A DNA stretch of 64,000 bases from Asticcacaulis currens (GTDB lineage Bacteria > Pseudomonadota > Alphaproteobacteria > Caulobacterales > Caulobacteraceae), in contig NZ_JAQQKW010000002.1 of assembly GCF_028550395.1 (NCBI RefSeq), positions 248,001 through 312,000 of the forward strand. Reading direction: 5' to 3'. A program made the translations under genes and the position numbers. Under the pieces are notes generated by a model. The model was not told the DNA's origin, searched no databases, and saw only the letters and a list, made by a program, of their open reading frames with translations. Positions 61,325-64,000 of the stretch are shown piece by piece. Each line of letters begins with the position of its first letter. The stretch's first letter is position 1.

Positions 61325-61869
61325 GCTTCCCCCAGGAGTTTGGCGCGCAGTGCTTTCGAGGAGGTCCGGCTGCCCAGCCAGATATCGAAGAACAGGCGCG
61401 TAAATTGCTTATCGCGGATAGTGCCGATGGAACGGCCATTGTGAATGAACTGGGCGTAACCATCGGCGTTGCGCACACCCGCAATATAGGCCCCCGAAAG
61501 GATGTCCGGAAAGATAGCGCTCATTTGCTGCCGCCACTCTTCCAGCCTGGCCCTGTCCGAAAAGCCCTGTTTGCGGATTTCGGCCACCGAATGATCGACG
61601 ATATGCTTCGCGGTGATGTTTCGGAGGTAGTCCAGCCGCAGGGCAAACGGCTTTTGCGGGTCATAGCGGCCATTGGGCGCGTAGAGGCTGGCGTCAAAAA
61701 TCGACAGGCCCAGCACACTGTAGCGGCCCTTACCGACCAGCTTGCCGTCAGGCACGCCTGCTGGAACCTCGGCATACACGGCAAAGGAAGTAATCGAGAG
61801 GGGCAGAGCACCCAGAGAGGCCAGAACGGCGCGACGTTTGATTTGGGTCATAACGTCATTACGCACCAA
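61321..61869 (-). CDS. Chalcone-isomerase-like periplasmic protein (182 aa)
   Basis: A signal peptide-like N-terminus (RAVLASLGALPLSITSFAVY) precedes a chalcone-isomerase-fold domain: KGRYSVLGLSIFDASLYAP, FALRLDYLRNITAKHIVDHS, ISGAYIAGV-like LSGAYIAGVRNADGYAQFI. Bacterial members are not known to isomerise flavonoids and may bind fatty acids or lipids. First gene of a two-gene operon with the SDR. Confidence 0.85.
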   Translation of the reverse strand: MVRNDVMTQIKRRAVLASLGALPLSITSFAVYAEVPAGVPDGKLVGKGRYSVLGLSIFDASLYAPNGRYDPQKPFALRLDYLRNITAKHIVDHSVAEIRKQGFSDRARLEEWRQQMSAIFPDILSGAYIAGVRNADGYAQFIHNGRSIGTIRDKQFTRLFFDIWLGSRTSSKALRAKLLGEA

Positions 61870-61969
61870 GGTCGCAGCCGGATGACCTGTTTATGCGCGT
61901 CTTATGCGATACGCGTCATCTCTATCCCCCTCTTGACGACAAAGCCGGCTTGGGCGCATAAGCGCACGT

Positions 61970-62075
61970 AACTCATCGAGACCAGCCGAGGGACAGGCCC
62001 GACGACGCTGGGGCAACCGCCGAATCTTCGGAATGGTGCCAACTCCTGCGGAAGTGCGCTTCCGACAGATGAGAG
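61970..62075 (+). promoter_or_regulatory. SAM-I (S-box) riboswitch
   Basis: P1 is CTCATC (61972-61977) with GATGAG (62068-62073). In between are the S-box hallmarks in order: GAGGGACAGGCCCGACGA, GGCAACC, AATGGTGCCAACTCCTGCGG and ACAGATGAGAG. It should sense S-adenosylmethionine and lower expression of the methionine genes that follow. A GGTCCG/CGGACC hairpin before the metX start may be the expression platform. Confidence 0.92.
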
Positions 62076-62161
62076 AAGCGACAGCGGCTGTGTGGCCGTG
62101 CCTTCTCCCGACTGGTCCGTTGAGCCCCTGTTTCGCACCGGACCACTGAGCTTTTACCGAT

Positions 62162-63145
62162 ATGAGCTTTCTCCAACCCTTGTCCATGCCCGATCTGACC
62201 GGTACCGATATCCGCGTCGATATTCCGGACGAATTCCGTTTGCAAAGCGGACAGAAACTCGAACAGACCGACGTGGTCGCACGTCTTTATGGCCCCGCCG
62301 ATGGCCGCGTCGTGGTGGCTGCCGGCGGCATTTCGGCCGGGCGTATCCTGTTTGCCAAGGAAGATTCCACCGACACTGCCCCCGGCTGGTGGGAGGGCGT
62401 GGCGGGCCCCGGTGAGGCGCTGGATCTCAACAGGTTTCGCGTCCTGTCTATTGAATTTGCCCCGCGCCTGCCCGCCTCTCAGGTCTATACCATCACCACG
62501 CACGATCAGGCACGTTTGGTGAAGCTGATCCTCGATCACCTTGAGGTCGCTCATGTTTTTGCCTTTATCGGCGCGTCTTACGGGGCGATGATCGGGCTGG
62601 CCTTTGCCGAGCTTTATCCCGACTATATCGACCGCGTCTGCTGCATTTCGGCGGCGCACAGGGCGCACCCGATGGCCACAGCGATGCGCGGCCTGCAACG
62701 CCGCCTGCTGAAGTTCGGTCTCGATACAGGCCGTGAGCAGGAAGGGATTTCACTGGCGCGGCAACTGGCCATGACCACCTATCGTTCCGAAGCCGAATTT
62801 TCCGAGCGTTTTGATGGCCCGGCCCCCGACTGGGCCGGCGAAAACTACACGGTTTGCGGCTATCTGCGGGCGCGCGGCGATGCCTATGCGTCGAACGCCA
62901 ATCGCTGGATATCCATGTCGGACTCGCTGGATCGTCACCGCGTTGACCCGGCAAAGATCAAAGCGAAGGTGTTTCTGGCCGCCGTCCCGACCGACCGGCT
63001 GGTGCCCTATTCCGACATGCAGACCCTACATGAGACGCTGAGAGACAGCGTCTTTATCGACTTCCCCTCACTTTACGGACACGACGCTTTCCTCAAAGAA
63101 ATCCGTCTGGTGTCCGATATTGTTCGCACATCCCTCAACGATTAG
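62162..63145 (+). CDS. metX: Homoserine O-acyltransferase, MetX type (327 aa)
   Basis: An alpha/beta hydrolase of the MetX family that acylates homoserine. The nucleophile lies in FIGASYGAMIGLAFAEL; RGDAYASNANRWISMSD and PTDRLVPYSDMQTLHE supply later active-site segments, with the His in SLYGHDAFLKE. Whether acetyl- or succinyl-CoA is used cannot be read from sequence. First gene after the SAM riboswitch. Confidence 0.9.
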   Translation: MSFLQPLSMPDLTGTDIRVDIPDEFRLQSGQKLEQTDVVARLYGPADGRVVVAAGGISAGRILFAKEDSTDTAPGWWEGVAGPGEALDLNRFRVLSIEFAPRLPASQVYTITTHDQARLVKLILDHLEVAHVFAFIGASYGAMIGLAFAELYPDYIDRVCCISAAHRAHPMATAMRGLQRRLLKFGLDTGREQEGISLARQLAMTTYRSEAEFSERFDGPAPDWAGENYTVCGYLRARGDAYASNANRWISMSDSLDRHRVDPAKIKAKVFLAAVPTDRLVPYSDMQTLHETLRDSVFIDFPSLYGHDAFLKEIRLVSDIVRTSLND

Positions 63146-63181
63146 CCCGTCTCCCTTTAGGGAGAACGGGCAGGAATGAAC

Positions 63182-64000
63182 ATGTCCAGAAAAGACTATC
63201 TCAAAGACGCCAAACCCGGCACCAAGGTCATCAATATCGGCATCGACACGGACCGCGCGCATGGGGCGGTCATGCCGCCGATCTACCTGTCGTCCAACTA
63301 TTCCTTCGCCGGTTTCGGGCAAAAGCGCGGTTATGACTACGCCCGTTCCGGCAATCCGACGCGTGACATCATCGCCGATGTGATCGCCGACCTGGAAGGT
63401 GGCGCAGGTGCGGTGATGACCGCGTCCGGCCTCGCGGCGCTGGACCTTCTGTGGCAGGACCTGCCCAACAAACGTGTTATCGTCCCCCACGACTGTTATG
63501 GTGGTACGCAACGACTGCTCAACGCACGCCGTCGTCAAGGATTGATCGAAGTCGTCTATGTCGATCAGGGCGACGATGCGGCTATGGAGTCTGCTCTGTC
63601 GCAGCCGGCGGGTCTGTTGCTGCTGGAGACGCCGTCCAACCCGCTGATGCGCGTTATCGACCTCGAAAAGCTGATCGCGCTCGGCCACGCGGCCGGGGCG
63701 AAGGTCGCCGTGGATAATACCTTCCTGTCACCTGCCCTGCAAAACCCCATCGCGTTCGGGGCCGATTTCGTCATCCATTCGACGACCAAATATATCAATG
63801 GCCATTCGGACGTTATAGGCGGGGCGCTGGTCTGCACCACGGCAGAGGACGTCACCACCTATCGCTGGTGGGCCAATTGCCTCGGTTCGACACCGGGCGC
63901 GTTTGACTCCTATATGACGCTGCGCGGCGTGCGCACGCTTCTGGTGCGGGTAAAGCAGCAGCAGGAGTCAGCGCAGGCCATTGCCGAATTCCTCGACGCT
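63182..64000 (+). CDS. Cystathionine gamma-synthase-like PLP enzyme, cut by window end
   Basis: A Cys/Met-metabolism PLP enzyme, 273 residues visible. YARSGNPTRDIIADVIADLE, GAVMTASGLAALDL, VDNTFLSPALQNP and STTKYINGHSDVIGG (PLP lysine) are all present. It would convert acylhomoserine to cystathionine or homocysteine. ATG 63182 has AGGA six bases upstream; ATG 63176 is too close to it. The C-terminal third lies beyond the window. Confidence 0.9.
   Translation, partial: MSRKDYLKDAKPGTKVINIGIDTDRAHGAVMPPIYLSSNYSFAGFGQKRGYDYARSGNPTRDIIADVIADLEGGAGAVMTASGLAALDLLWQDLPNKRVIVPHDCYGGTQRLLNARRRQGLIEVVYVDQGDDAAMESALSQPAGLLLLETPSNPLMRVIDLEKLIALGHAAGAKVAVDNTFLSPALQNPIAFGADFVIHSTTKYINGHSDVIGGALVCTTAEDVTTYRWWANCLGSTPGAFDSYMTLRGVRTLLVRVKQQQESAQAIAEFLDA

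Overview
This window comes from a Caulobacteraceae alphaproteobacterium. Two short genes at 6.4-6.8 kb encode leader-core precursors whose cores match my memory of the lasso peptides astexin-2 and astexin-3. The isopeptidase gene beside them carries Ser527, Glu610 and His638, the AtxE2 triad. The window is therefore very probably Asticcacaulis excentricus or a very close relative.

Mobile half (1 to about 47.5 kb). A tyrosine integrase gene (46.1-47.3 kb) sits next to the 3' end of a tRNA-Phe gene (47.47-47.54 kb), so everything leftward appears to be an integrated element whose other end lies before base 1. Its backbone is seen at both ends. At 0-5 kb there is an excisionase-like HTH protein, a DUF932 protein, a DUF736 protein and a large ParB-family protein. 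At 42.8-45.4 kb there is LuxR, LuxI, a small helical protein and a DUF6499/DUF2285 pair, the module that switches on excision of ICEs such as ICEMlSymR7A. Relaxase and type IV secretion genes are not in the window. The cargo, left to right, is: the astexin-2/3 cluster (GntR regulator, two precursors, B and C enzymes, then a convergent TonB receptor-isopeptidase pair); an L-rhamnose and rhamnoside utilisation island (14.6-32.4 kb); an IS66 remnant; a five-gene restriction-modification-like defence operon (32.8-38.2 kb); a FecR/FecI-type pair whose sigma factor has an XRE domain fused in front; two XRE mini-repressors with matching tandem operators; and an ABC exporter.

How the mobile genes fit together. 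GH106, GH78 and GH3 enzymes release rhamnose and glucose from glycosides. RhaT imports rhamnose, and a dehydrogenase, dehydratase, second dehydrogenase and FAH-type hydrolase match the non-phosphorylating diketo-hydrolase route to pyruvate and lactate. A lactonase is not seen. The lasso receptor and isopeptidase would recover and open astexins. The FecR-FecI pair that normally sits next to such a receptor lies 24 kb away, as if the rhamnose and defence blocks had been inserted between them.

Core half (47.5-64 kb). This is ordinary chromosome: YacG, an RNase E/G-like protein, Maf, IF-1, an outer-membrane barrel protein, UPF0262, DUF2948, MurA, tRNA-Thr, a decayed DUF2793 phage gene, a DUF4112 protein, a YbjQ protein, an EEP-family protein, a phasin, RlmJ, a YjbR protein, a fused aspartokinase-homoserine dehydrogenase, an EamA transporter, an SDR, a chalcone-isomerase-like protein, and a SAM-I-riboswitch-led methionine operon (MetX, then a gamma-synthase gene cut by the window end). 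No CRISPR array or rRNA was seen.
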